From Methylomonas sp. (GTDB lineage Bacteria > Pseudomonadota > Gammaproteobacteria > Methylococcales > Methylomonadaceae), in the NCBI GenBank assembly GCA_026988195.1, contig JALSLS010000460.1, positions 1 through 6,515 on the forward strand: a DNA stretch of 6,515 nucleotides, given 5' to 3'. Position 1 is the stretch's first letter; every line of letters starts with the position of its first letter. The notes beneath the pieces were generated by a model. It saw only the letters and a list, made by a program, of their open reading frames with translations. It made no database searches and was not told the DNA's origin. Shown here piece by piece: positions 1-5,875 of this stretch. Position numbers and translations under genes: made by a program.

Positions 1-80
1 TTTTTGTTCCAGATGGAATGATCTCATGAGGCGCATAGCAAGCTACGCAACGAATGAGATCATTCCATCTGGAGCAAAAA
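1..80. repeat. Large hairpin with 27-bp arms and a near-palindromic tip
   Basis: Positions 1-27 pair with 54-80, with a single G.T wobble (t7/g74), giving an almost uninterrupted 27-bp stem. The stem may extend left of the window. The 26-nt tip (28-53) contains GCGCATAGCAAGCTACGC, which is nearly self-complementary and can form its own small stem. Runs of T at the left end and A at the right end mean that neither strand has a U-tract after the stem, so this is not a classical terminator. The tip core 30-51 recurs inverted at 2835-2856 inside another hairpin. It is best described as a member of a palindromic dispersed repeat family. Confidence 0.85.
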
Positions 81-86
81 GACAAG

Positions 87-120
87 TTAGAAATCGGTAA
101 GTTGTTTTATGCACGTTCCT
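87..120 (+). repeat. Left copy of a 34-bp inverted repeat (partner 3868-3901)
   Basis: The reverse complement of 3868-3901 matches these 34 bases at 30 positions with no gap. The longest identical block is ATGCACGTTCCT at the inner end. The two copies point towards each other across 3.7 kb holding four genes. No transposase lies between them, so they may be two solo copies of a dispersed repeat rather than the ends of one element. Confidence 0.75.
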
Positions 121-127
121 AAGGTAA

Positions 128-171
128 CTGGCAATAAATAATCATCCAATCTTGCTGGTATTTATTCCCAG
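128..171. repeat. Imperfect stem-loop, 13-bp arms
   Basis: Positions 128-140 pair with 159-171 at 12 of 13 positions (the c132/c167 pair fails), leaving an 18-nt loop. The stem is mostly A-T with a G-C clamp at its base and no U-tract follows. It lies directly downstream of the 34-bp repeat and may belong to the same repeat unit. Function unknown. Confidence 0.5.
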
Positions 172-227
172 CGCCCTGATTTAATCATTGTTAATATGTA
201 ACTTTCAGCATCTTTAGTGCAATGTTT

Positions 228-249
228 TGTAGGAGCGGGCGCTCCTACA
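228..249. repeat. REP-like palindrome TGTAGGAGC/GCTCCTACA
   Basis: A perfect 9-bp GC-rich stem (228-236 with 241-249) closes a GGGC tetraloop. Short GTAGGAGCG-type palindromes of this form are common extragenic repeats in many gammaproteobacteria. It sits about 130 nt upstream of the GFA-family gene and lacks a T-run, so it is more likely a REP element than a terminator. Confidence 0.7.
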
Positions 250-381
250 TTATCATTGTCTACTTATAAGCTGAATAGTTACGTTAATATTTGTTTTGGA
301 ACTACAGCATAAAACTATAGACAAACTAACTATGATTTAGTTGAAAAATACTGTTTTTTACTTTTAGGTAGGGATATAGCA

Positions 382-798
382 ATGAAATTATCCATAAAAG
401 GAAGCTGCCTTTGTGGCGCAGTAAAATATGAAATCACCTCATCTCCTATAGGTGCTGGAAACTGCCACTGCAAAACTTGCCAAAAATCAGTTGGAGCTGC
501 TTATATGCCAGTGCTCTTTGTTCCCTATAATGCACTTATAATTCATGGAAAATATCAAGAGTATGCCACCGTATCTGATAGTGGAAATACGATTTATAGA
601 GCATTTTGTCCCCAGTGTGGAACGGCTCTTTTTGGGAAAAACTCAGGGAATAATAAAATTAGACCTGTTAATGCGGCAACATTGGATGACCCAAGCCTGT
701 ATCATCCCCATATGGATTTTTGGGTATCAGAAGCTCAAGCATGGGATTTTATGGACCCTAAATTACCTAAATTTGAGAAAAACCCTAAACATCTATAA
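382..798 (+). CDS. GFA-family (CENP-V/GFA domain) zinc protein
   Basis: A 138-residue cytoplasmic protein of the GFA family, named after glutathione-dependent formaldehyde-activating enzyme, which promotes S-hydroxymethylglutathione formation. Two zinc-ligand sets are complete: C9 and C11 (SCLCGAVKYEI) with C76 and C79 (FCPQCGTALF) form the expected structural site, and C28, C30 and C33 (NCHCKTCQKS) the expected catalytic site. Length is typical of the short, single-domain members. The ATG at 382 is preceded by AGGTAGGGA at 366-374, a good ribosome binding site at 7 nt. Most family members are not proven to act on formaldehyde, so the substrate is unassigned. The gene stands alone: 240 nt separate it from the next start, and repeats lie upstream. 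Domain call is firm; enzyme activity is inference. Confidence 0.9.
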   Translation: MKLSIKGSCLCGAVKYEITSSPIGAGNCHCKTCQKSVGAAYMPVLFVPYNALIIHGKYQEYATVSDSGNTIYRAFCPQCGTALFGKNSGNNKIRPVNAATLDDPSLYHPHMDFWVSEAQAWDFMDPKLPKFEKNPKHL

Positions 799-1040
799 TT
801 TAAAGCGTATCGTTTACAGCTGATGCGCTTCCTATCGTCAGCACATCCTACAGAACATTGCTTAACTTAATGGGTACCCCCTCCTTTTAATGCCGGATTT
901 TTTTGTCACATAACCATCATCACTCTGTAATATTATTTAATTATTCTCTATTTGGTAATACCTTAGATTTTAATTCAGGTTTTCAAATTTCACCCGTTGA
1001 TTTTGAAAAATTTATACCTGTTAACTATATGGAGAAACAA

Positions 1041-2279
1041 ATGAAAAACCGTATTTTACCAAACTTAGTATTCTCAACCTTGGGGCTGTTTTTTTTATCT
1101 GAAGCCACAGCTAAAAGCCTATCCCTTGAATTCCTAGGTGAGAAAATCATTGCTAGTGGTTCTACCTTTTCTGGGACAACTATAGGTGGATTATCAGGGA
1201 TTGATTACGATAGGGAAAAAAATTCTTTTTATGCTATTAGTGATGACCGCTCCCGTGATGCCCGTTTTTACACCTTAAATATGGATATTGATAGAAACGG
1301 AATAAATGCAGTTAATTTTACCAATGTCACAAACCTAAAAGATATTGGCAATCAACCTTTTGCACAAAGCAGTCTAGATCCTGAGTCAATTAGATTTAAT
1401 GCTGCCCGAGACTCTCTATTTTGGACTAGCGAGCGTAACCAAAATGGTGACCCTTGGGTCAGAGAAATGAAGCTAGATGGCAGTTTTGTTAAAGAATTAA
1501 ATACCCCATCGAAATTTAAGCCATCTACAGGGACGGGTATTGGGGTATCTAATAACCGTGCTTTTGAAAGCCTGACTTTTTCTCTAGATGGATCAAAAGT
1601 ATTCACTGCAACTGAACAGGCACTAGTTCAAGATGATTCCCTAGCTAATACACAAAAAGGCAGTAAAGTCCGTATTTTAGAATTAAATACAGTGAGTGGT
1701 GATACAGGGGTTTCTCCATCATATAGGGCTGAATATGTTTACGAAGTTGGGCCAGTAAGTAAGGGAGATGACCAAGGTTTTGAAGACAATGGACTCGTCG
1801 AGCTATTGGCTTTAAATAATGGCAATCTGCTATCCGTAGAAAGAGAATTTGTTGCAGGTGTTGGAAATACCATTAAAGTGTTTGAAGTTGATTTAACCGG
1901 AGCAGAAGATGTTTCAGGAAAACAGGCGTTAGATGGCACTGAGCAGGCTGCAACTAAAGAGTTGTTGCTCGATTTTGATGAACTGGATCTTTTGCTAGGA
2001 AGAGATAACGAATTCAGCTATCTAAACAGCGCATTAGATAATATAGAAGGCGTTACTTTCGGCCCTGAAATTGATGGATTTGAAACGCTAATCTTTGTTT
2101 CAGATGATAACTTCAATGCTTTTGATGATGGTATTGATGGCAATGGTGACGACCAGTTCACCCAGTTTCTAGCTTTCAAAATTACTCCAGTACCGGTACC
2201 ACCTGCATTGCCACTTTTTCTAAGCGCAGTTGCTGGGCTCTTTGTAACGAGGGCTAAAAAATTAAATAATCAAGGCTAA
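1041..2279 (+). CDS. Exported phytase-esterase-like protein with VPxPA-CTERM sorting signal
   Basis: A 412-residue secreted protein resembling the 'esterase-like activity of phytase' family, a beta-propeller-like fold. Recognisable blocks are GGLSGIDYDREKNSFYAISDDRS with ARFYTLNMDI near the N-terminus, LDPESIRF, and a FESLTFSLDG block after them. The N-terminus (MKNRILPNLVFSTLGLFFLSEATA, likely cut after A24) is a signal peptide. The C-terminus carries VPVPPALPLFLSAVAGL followed by basic residues (RAKK), a VPxPA-CTERM tripartite signal recognised by exosortase-type enzymes, so the protein should be processed at the cell surface or in the envelope. The open frame extends back to a TTG at 903, but the ATG at 1041 has GGAG at 1031-1034, 6 nt away, and starts the signal peptide. 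An acidic Asp/Asn/Gly-rich stretch just before the tail may bind calcium. The substrate is unknown; no exosortase gene is in view. Confidence 0.85.
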   Translation: MKNRILPNLVFSTLGLFFLSEATAKSLSLEFLGEKIIASGSTFSGTTIGGLSGIDYDREKNSFYAISDDRSRDARFYTLNMDIDRNGINAVNFTNVTNLKDIGNQPFAQSSLDPESIRFNAARDSLFWTSERNQNGDPWVREMKLDGSFVKELNTPSKFKPSTGTGIGVSNNRAFESLTFSLDGSKVFTATEQALVQDDSLANTQKGSKVRILELNTVSGDTGVSPSYRAEYVYEVGPVSKGDDQGFEDNGLVELLALNNGNLLSVEREFVAGVGNTIKVFEVDLTGAEDVSGKQALDGTEQAATKELLLDFDELDLLLGRDNEFSYLNSALDNIEGVTFGPEIDGFETLIFVSDDNFNAFDDGIDGNGDDQFTQFLAFKITPVPVPPALPLFLSAVAGLFVTRAKKLNNQG

Positions 2280-2290
2280 AAAGGTATTCT

Positions 2291-2381
2291 GCATCTAGGA
2301 GTCTGCCTGATAATAGAGAATCTACTGAGGAAAAGTCCTTTCCCTCGTGACAGCTTCTATTCTCGGGCAAGCTCCTAGTGC
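2291..2381. repeat. 91-nt imperfect palindrome between convergent genes
   Basis: The outer stem joins GCATCTAGGAG (2291-2301) to CTCCTAGTGC (2372-2381) with one bulged T. It continues with mismatches through 2304-2318 against 2355-2369, and an inner hairpin GAGGAAAAG/CTTTCCCTC sits around 2327-2346. It starts 11 nt after the phytase-like stop and ends at the base next to the stop codon of the convergent small gene. There is no T-run, so it may act as a weak bidirectional terminator or RNA-stabilising structure, or it may be a dispersed palindromic repeat. Confidence 0.7.
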
Positions 2382-2546
2382 CTAATCGATTTGTTTACTT
2401 TTATAGACTTCATCAACGACTCGTTTAAACCAAGGCGGCCGAAAAATAGCCGCAAACAAGCACAGTAAAGTGGTCGTTGGAAATGGTAAAAAGCTGGCTA
2501 TACTCATTAATAAGAGAAATAAAATAGTAAAAATACGTGTTTTCAT
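2382..2546 (-). CDS. Small hydrophobic membrane protein, 54 aa
   Basis: Reading from the ATG at 2546 gives 54 residues: a basic start (MKTR), a hydrophobic run (IFTILFLLLMSIASFLPF), a short break with PTTT, a second hydrophobic run (LLCLFAAIF), and a charged tail beginning RPPWFKRVVDEVY. This is the pattern of a small inner-membrane protein with one or two short membrane segments and a cytoplasmic C-terminus. The upstream ATG at 2594 would add 16 polar residues before the hydrophobic start and is less likely. ACAGG lies 4 nt before the chosen start, a modest ribosome binding site. It converges on the phytase-like gene, with only the 91-nt palindrome between them. No function can be given; reality rests on protein-like composition and placement. 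Confidence 0.55.
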   Translation of the reverse strand: MKTRIFTILFLLLMSIASFLPFPTTTLLCLFAAIFRPPWFKRVVDEVYKSKQID

Positions 2547-2760
2547 TAAACCTGTGTTTTGTAATTTGCATTGTAGATACTTGTGAGCCACCATACATTA
2601 AAACTAGGCTGTCAACAAGTCGGTACAAGGGTGGGTACAAGTAAAATCAGTGGCTAGCAAACAATTTTAGTACGATGATTGTTTAAGTTTAATGTCTGAA
2701 TTGGGTTGATAATGAATATTTAATAACTTACATCCTCAGTATTTTTTCACCCATGGTTAT
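2547..2760. other. AT-rich intergenic stretch without recognised features
   Basis: This begins the non-coding stretch of nearly 490 nt between the small membrane gene and the LRR gene. It should hold the promoter of the small minus-strand gene, but I see no convincing -35/-10 pair. The only pattern is a short near-duplication, GGTACAAG/GGGTACAAG, at about 2622-2641. The rest of the gap (2761-2929) is the large palindromic element listed separately, followed by about 105 nt of leader before the LRR gene. Confidence 0.4.
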
Positions 2761-2929
2761 AGTTATACTTCGCGCGGTCACGACTGCGGTTTTCTAACCG
2801 CTGAGTTTTTGCCAATAGCTGCGCTGCTGAAACAGTTGCGTAGCTTGCTATGCGCCTGTTTCAGCGCCTTGCTATCGACAAAAATCAGCAGCTTATAAAT
2901 TCCGCATCTGTGACCGCGCGAAGTATACT
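2761..2929. repeat. MITE-like palindromic element, about 169 bp
   Basis: The outer arms match exactly over 18 bp (TATACTTCGCGCGGTCAC at 2764-2781 against 2910-2927), and AG/CT outside them extends the match with a one-base bulge. The inner part continues as an imperfect stem (TGCGG 2785-2789 with 2902-2906, and further blocks) to a perfect GCTGAAACAG/CTGTTTCAGC stem (2826-2835 with 2856-2865). The tip is the 20-nt segment 2836-2855. Positions 2835-2856 are the exact reverse complement of 30-51. There is no transposase. The element resembles a foldback or MITE-type repeat. No clear target-site duplication is visible; short TA-rich flanks leave this open. Confidence 0.75.
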
Positions 2930-3034
2930 CATATTCAAGCTGTTTCAAAGATACTCAGTCAGTGTAAAATTAAAGCAAAAGAATATCTATAATATTGGCA
3001 GACAGTGTTTATGTATAGCCCCACAACAAAAAAT

Positions 3035-3862
3035 ATGAAAAAGCCCAGCCCCCTAGTCAAACCTAATGATTGGTTTACCGAGTTAATTGCTTGGGCAGAT
3101 AAAAACAACCTCAGTCATGCATCATTTCCGCGTGATAAAGAACCGCTATTAGCATTAACAGAGCTCTGTTTAATTGGCTGCGAATTAACTGAACTTCCAA
3201 AAGCTATCGGTCATTTAAGCCAGTTGACTATGCTAAATCTTAATAACAATCATCTCTCTGAGATTCCAGAATCGATAGGGAATCTACAGCAGTTGACCAA
3301 ATTGTACCTGACGGGGAGTCAACTGAAACAGTTACCAAAATCAATAGGCCAGTTGTCCCAATTAACTGAGCTATTATTAGGCAGAAATCAGCTTATGGCA
3401 CTCCCAGAGTCAATGTGCCAATTAAATAAATTATCGGTGTTATCTTTATGGCGAAATGAATTTAAAGAAATTCCAAAAATTATTGCAAACTTCCGCGAAT
3501 TAACTGAGTTGCATCTAGGGTGGAATGAATTGACAGTGGTACCTGAGTTTATAGGTGATTTAAAACAGTTAGATGAGTTGTCATTAGGTTGTAATAAACT
3601 CACGGAAATCCCTGCGTTTATAGGGAATTTAAATAAGCTAACATCCCTCTCTTTATGGCAAAATCAGTTAACAGAACTCCCAGAATCTATAGGGGATTTA
3701 AAGCAACTGCATTATTTGATGTTGTCAGAAAATCAATTGCAGCAATTACCCTTATCAGTTGCCAAGCTGACTCAATTAAAGATGCTTAGTTTAACGGACA
3801 ACGTGATTAATGTTTTACCTGAGGGATTAAGTCATTTGCAGAGTGTTACTGAGTTTGGGTAG
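3035..3862 (+). CDS. Leucine-rich repeat protein, ten 23-residue repeats
   Basis: From the ATG at 3035 the protein has 275 residues: a 40-residue N-terminal cap (NDWFTELIAWADKNNLSHAS) and then ten consecutive repeats of exactly 23 residues (protein 41-270, DNA 3155-3844) with the form LxxLxLxxNxLxxLPxxIGxLxQ. The chain ends only five residues after the last repeat (VTEFG), without a visible C-terminal cap. There is no signal peptide or membrane segment, so it is probably cytoplasmic and acts by binding protein partners; the partner is unknown. Other in-frame starts at 3005 (GTG) and 3011 (ATG) cannot be excluded, since none of the three has a clear ribosome binding site. The gene converges on the phosphatase/kinase gene. 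The stop lies 6 nt before an inverted repeat, so the 3' end may have been trimmed by repeat insertion. Confidence 0.85.
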   Translation: MKKPSPLVKPNDWFTELIAWADKNNLSHASFPRDKEPLLALTELCLIGCELTELPKAIGHLSQLTMLNLNNNHLSEIPESIGNLQQLTKLYLTGSQLKQLPKSIGQLSQLTELLLGRNQLMALPESMCQLNKLSVLSLWRNEFKEIPKIIANFRELTELHLGWNELTVVPEFIGDLKQLDELSLGCNKLTEIPAFIGNLNKLTSLSLWQNQLTELPESIGDLKQLHYLMLSENQLQQLPLSVAKLTQLKMLSLTDNVINVLPEGLSHLQSVTEFG

Positions 3863-3867
3863 GACTA

Positions 3868-3901
3868 AGGAACGTGCATGAAATAACTTCCCGGTTTCTA
3901 A
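3868..3901 (-). repeat. Right copy of the 34-bp inverted repeat (partner 87-120)
   Basis: This is the inverted partner of 87-120 (30 of 34 bases identical, no gaps). It begins 6 nt after the LRR stop codon. The end facing the LRR gene (AGGAACGTGCAT) is the best conserved part. Confidence 0.75.
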
Positions 3902-3913
3902 GTGAGATTTTAT

Positions 3914-4020
3914 TAGACAAATCCCCCTCAATCCCCCATTGTACATGGATGTAGTAGTGTCGCATTAGGCAGGAGCCGATTGCGACCTTTTTCAAAGGGG
4001 GAGGTAAACGGTTATGTCTA
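3914..4020. repeat. Interrupted C-rich/G-rich palindromic repeat
   Basis: TAGACA (3914-3919) and TGTCTA (4015-4020) mark the ends. Inside, AATCCCCCTCAATCCCCC (3920-3937) faces CTTTTTCAAAGGGGGAGG (about 3987-4003), the two halves of a C-rich/G-rich extragenic repeat type often found next to each other. Here they are separated by about 48 nt that contain a second hairpin (3959-3986). The whole lies between the convergent LRR and kinase genes and may help stop transcription from both sides, although there is no terminal U-run. Confidence 0.55.
3959..3986. repeat. 28-nt stem-loop inside the C/G-rich repeat
   Basis: The 12-nt arms GTCGCATTAGGC and GCCGATTGCGAC pair at 10 of 12 positions around an AGGA tetraloop. 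It is a compact REP-like hairpin nested in the interrupted repeat, distinct in sequence from the 228-249 palindrome. Confidence 0.6.
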
Positions 4021-4025
4021 GAATA

Positions 4026-4040
4026 GCCCCTTATTGGGGC
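4026..4040 (-). terminator. Possible weak terminator of the phosphatase/kinase gene
   Basis: GCCCC (4026-4030) pairs with GGGGC (4036-4040) around a 5-nt loop, 19 nt downstream of the minus-strand kinase stop. The minus-strand sequence after the stem (TATTCTAGA) is not a real U-tract, so the call is weak. Confidence 0.3.
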
Positions 4041-4059
4041 GCTGGCTTTAACAATGGGG

Positions 4060-5787
4060 TTAATCCACTAGCAACAACAATACAATAATAATTGATAACA
4101 CAAAAGAAACACCTTTCCAAAAAACAACAGGGTCACGTTCTAATAAAGGGGGGCGTGTTTCATTATGGAACACCTTGTTAGGGTGCCGTAGATCGAATAA
4201 AAATTCTGTTATTTCAGAATAGCGCTTATATGGATCAGGATGAAGTGCTTTTTTAAGCGCTCCGTCAATCCATAAAGGAATATGCCTTTCATCGTGAGGT
4301 AAAGGGTTATATTTTAATTTATTTTGCGCGGATTTTGTGGTTGCTTTTGCAACTTGCGCGCCATAGGGCTGCTTCCCCGCTAACATTTGATAAGTGATCA
4401 CGGCTAAAGAAAATAGGTCTGCATTAGGCCTCCCTTCTTGCCCCAACATATATTCTGGTGCGGTGTACTGCATAGTGCCTAAAAAATTAGCTCGCTCAAT
4501 GGGACTGGTAATTTCTGAGATACCCGCTACTTTAGTCGAACCAAAGTCTATAATTTTCACCGTCCCTGTGCTATCAATCATTATATTTTCTGGTCTTAAA
4601 TCTTGGTGTAACATTTCCATACGATGAAAGGCACGTAAACCTTTAGCAATTTGTTCAACAATTCCCCGCACGGTTTCTAAATCTGGCTTAGGGTTATCTC
4701 TCATCCACTGTGTTAAAGTCTGACCATCAATATATTCAGTAATCACATACAAAAAATTACGTTGCCGAGTGATCGTGCAAGGTTTTAATACATGAGCACT
4801 ATTATTGATCCGCCTTGCAATCCATTCCTCCATCAAAAATCTTTCTAGGTAAGCAGTATCTCCTTGCAACTCAGTTGAAGGGGTTTTCATTATGACTTGA
4901 GTACCCGTTTCAATATCTACGGCTAGGTAAACATGACTCCGACTACTGGCATATACTTCTCGAATAATTTTATAACCATCAAATTCCATCCGTGCTTCTA
5001 AAATAGGAGGAAATGGCAATTCGGTTAATTGCTGATAAATTTCATCAACATTTTGAATCGGCAACTCATCGACCCTCACTATTTGTACGGTCAAGTTATC
5101 ATCACTGCCTTGCTCATAAGCCTTTTCTGCAATTGTTTTTGCAGCCGCATCTAGGTTATCACTATGCTCATTAATAACTTGACTCATCAATTTCGAATTT
5201 ACAAACTCATAAATCCCATCTGTCACAAATAAAAAAACATCCCCCTTATCGACTTGAAAAGAATCATAATCAATTTCTAGGCGTGCATTAATTCCCATTG
5301 CACGACTAAGGTAACTTTTATCTTTTGACACCCAAAGGCGGTGATCATCCGTTAATTTCTCTAAAGCATTATTCCGTAGACAATAGATCCGTGAATCACC
5401 CAAATGAAAAATATGTGCAGTAGTTGATTTAATAATCATCGCACTCAAAGTACAAACATAGCCCTTATCTTTATCAAAACGATACTGGCCTTGCTGAGTT
5501 TGAGAATACAACCAAGAGTTGGTCGCACTTAAGACTTGATGTGCTGACTTTTTGACTGACCAGGTTTCTGAGGTACAAAAATAATCCTCCAAAAATCCAG
5601 TAATAGTTGCTTGGCTGGCAACATGCCCAACATGACTACTACTGATTCCATCAGCTAAAGCAATTGCGATACCTTTTGAGCTTAATTGAGGCTCTTCAGG
5701 AATTAAAACACCATGAAAATCCTGATTGCTTTTCTTTCGGCCCTTATCAGAATATTGCCCTACAGAAATTTTTAATTGACTAGGCAT
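4060..5787 (-). CDS. Tail-anchored bifunctional PP2C phosphatase / Ser-Thr kinase
   Basis: A 575-residue fusion of two opposing enzymes. Residues about 6-238 are a PP2C-type protein phosphatase with all four expected metal-ligand aspartates: D23 (NQD), D46 (ADG), D190 (TDG) and D230 (DDN), plus GDSR at 130-133. Residues about 271-535 are a protein kinase: K301 (VIMK), HQDLRPEN with D396 and N401, DFG 414-416, APE 443-445 and D457. The glycine-rich loop is degenerate (VYASSRSHVYLA, no glycines), and the HRD arginine is Gln395, making it a non-RD kinase. A hydrophobic segment (about 555-574) at the very end predicts tail-anchoring with both domains in the cytoplasm. The ATG at 5787 follows GAAGG by 7 nt. 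The gene lies 88 nt downstream of a formate/nitrite transporter gene. The related Pseudomonas protein PA1782 sits with nirBD and nasA, so a role in nitrogen assimilation control is inferred. Confidence 0.93.
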   Translation of the reverse strand: MPSQLKISVGQYSDKGRKKSNQDFHGVLIPEEPQLSSKGIAIALADGISSSHVGHVASQATITGFLEDYFCTSETWSVKKSAHQVLSATNSWLYSQTQQGQYRFDKDKGYVCTLSAMIIKSTTAHIFHLGDSRIYCLRNNALEKLTDDHRLWVSKDKSYLSRAMGINARLEIDYDSFQVDKGDVFLFVTDGIYEFVNSKLMSQVINEHSDNLDAAAKTIAEKAYEQGSDDNLTVQIVRVDELPIQNVDEIYQQLTELPFPPILEARMEFDGYKIIREVYASSRSHVYLAVDIETGTQVIMKTPSTELQGDTAYLERFLMEEWIARRINNSAHVLKPCTITRQRNFLYVITEYIDGQTLTQWMRDNPKPDLETVRGIVEQIAKGLRAFHRMEMLHQDLRPENIMIDSTGTVKIIDFGSTKVAGISEITSPIERANFLGTMQYTAPEYMLGQEGRPNADLFSLAVITYQMLAGKQPYGAQVAKATTKSAQNKLKYNPLPHDERHIPLWIDGALKKALHPDPYKRYSEITEFLFDLRHPNKVFHNETRPPLLERDPVVFWKGVSFVLSIIIVLLLLVD

Positions 5788-5825
5788 AATTTAACCTTCA
5801 TTGAGAGTGTTTAAGTACCTGACAT

Positions 5826-5862
5826 AAAAAAGCCTTAGCCTAAAATAGGTTAAGGCTTTTTT
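5826..5862 (-). terminator. Rho-independent terminator after the transporter gene
   Basis: On the minus strand GCCTTAACCTA pairs with TAGGCTAAGGC around a short loop and is followed by six Ts; on the plus strand the mirror six-T run (5857-5862) also follows the stem. The minus-strand stem contains one A-C mismatch (5838/5850), which is a G-U pair in the plus-strand RNA. It lies 14 nt beyond the transporter stop and 39 nt before the kinase start, so kinase transcription needs readthrough or a promoter in the short space between. Confidence 0.85.
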
Positions 5863-5875
5863 CCTGAAGATAAAC

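Noticed and set aside
1..80. Left-edge hairpin as an intrinsic terminator
   Set aside because: The T-run precedes and the A-run follows the stem on each strand, so no U-tract is made after the stem.
291..321. Possible promoter TTGTTT/TATAGA upstream of the GFA gene
   Set aside because: 19-nt spacing and weak matches in AT-rich DNA; not distinguishable from chance.
1..381. CRISPR array or tRNA among the repeats
   Set aside because: The repeats are single palindromes of different sequence, not regularly spaced direct repeats, and no cloverleaf was found.
545..823. 92-residue frame inside the GFA gene
   Set aside because: Shadow of a clear zinc-protein gene with all cysteines in the other frame.
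819..842. Small stem GCTGATG/CGTCAGC after the GFA gene, considered as a terminator
   Set aside because: Seven-base imperfect stem without a T-run.
903..1040. N-terminal extension of the phytase-like frame from a TTG start
   Set aside because: It would bury the signal peptide 46 residues inside the protein, and the ATG at 1041 has a well-placed GGAG.
2425..2640. 71-residue minus-strand frame overlapping the small membrane gene
   Set aside because: It is the alternative frame of the same DNA; the 2382-2546 frame has the more protein-like hydrophobic and charged pattern.
2850..3038. 62-residue plus-strand frame
   Set aside because: It runs through the arm of the palindromic element, lacks a ribosome binding site, and has no protein-like features.
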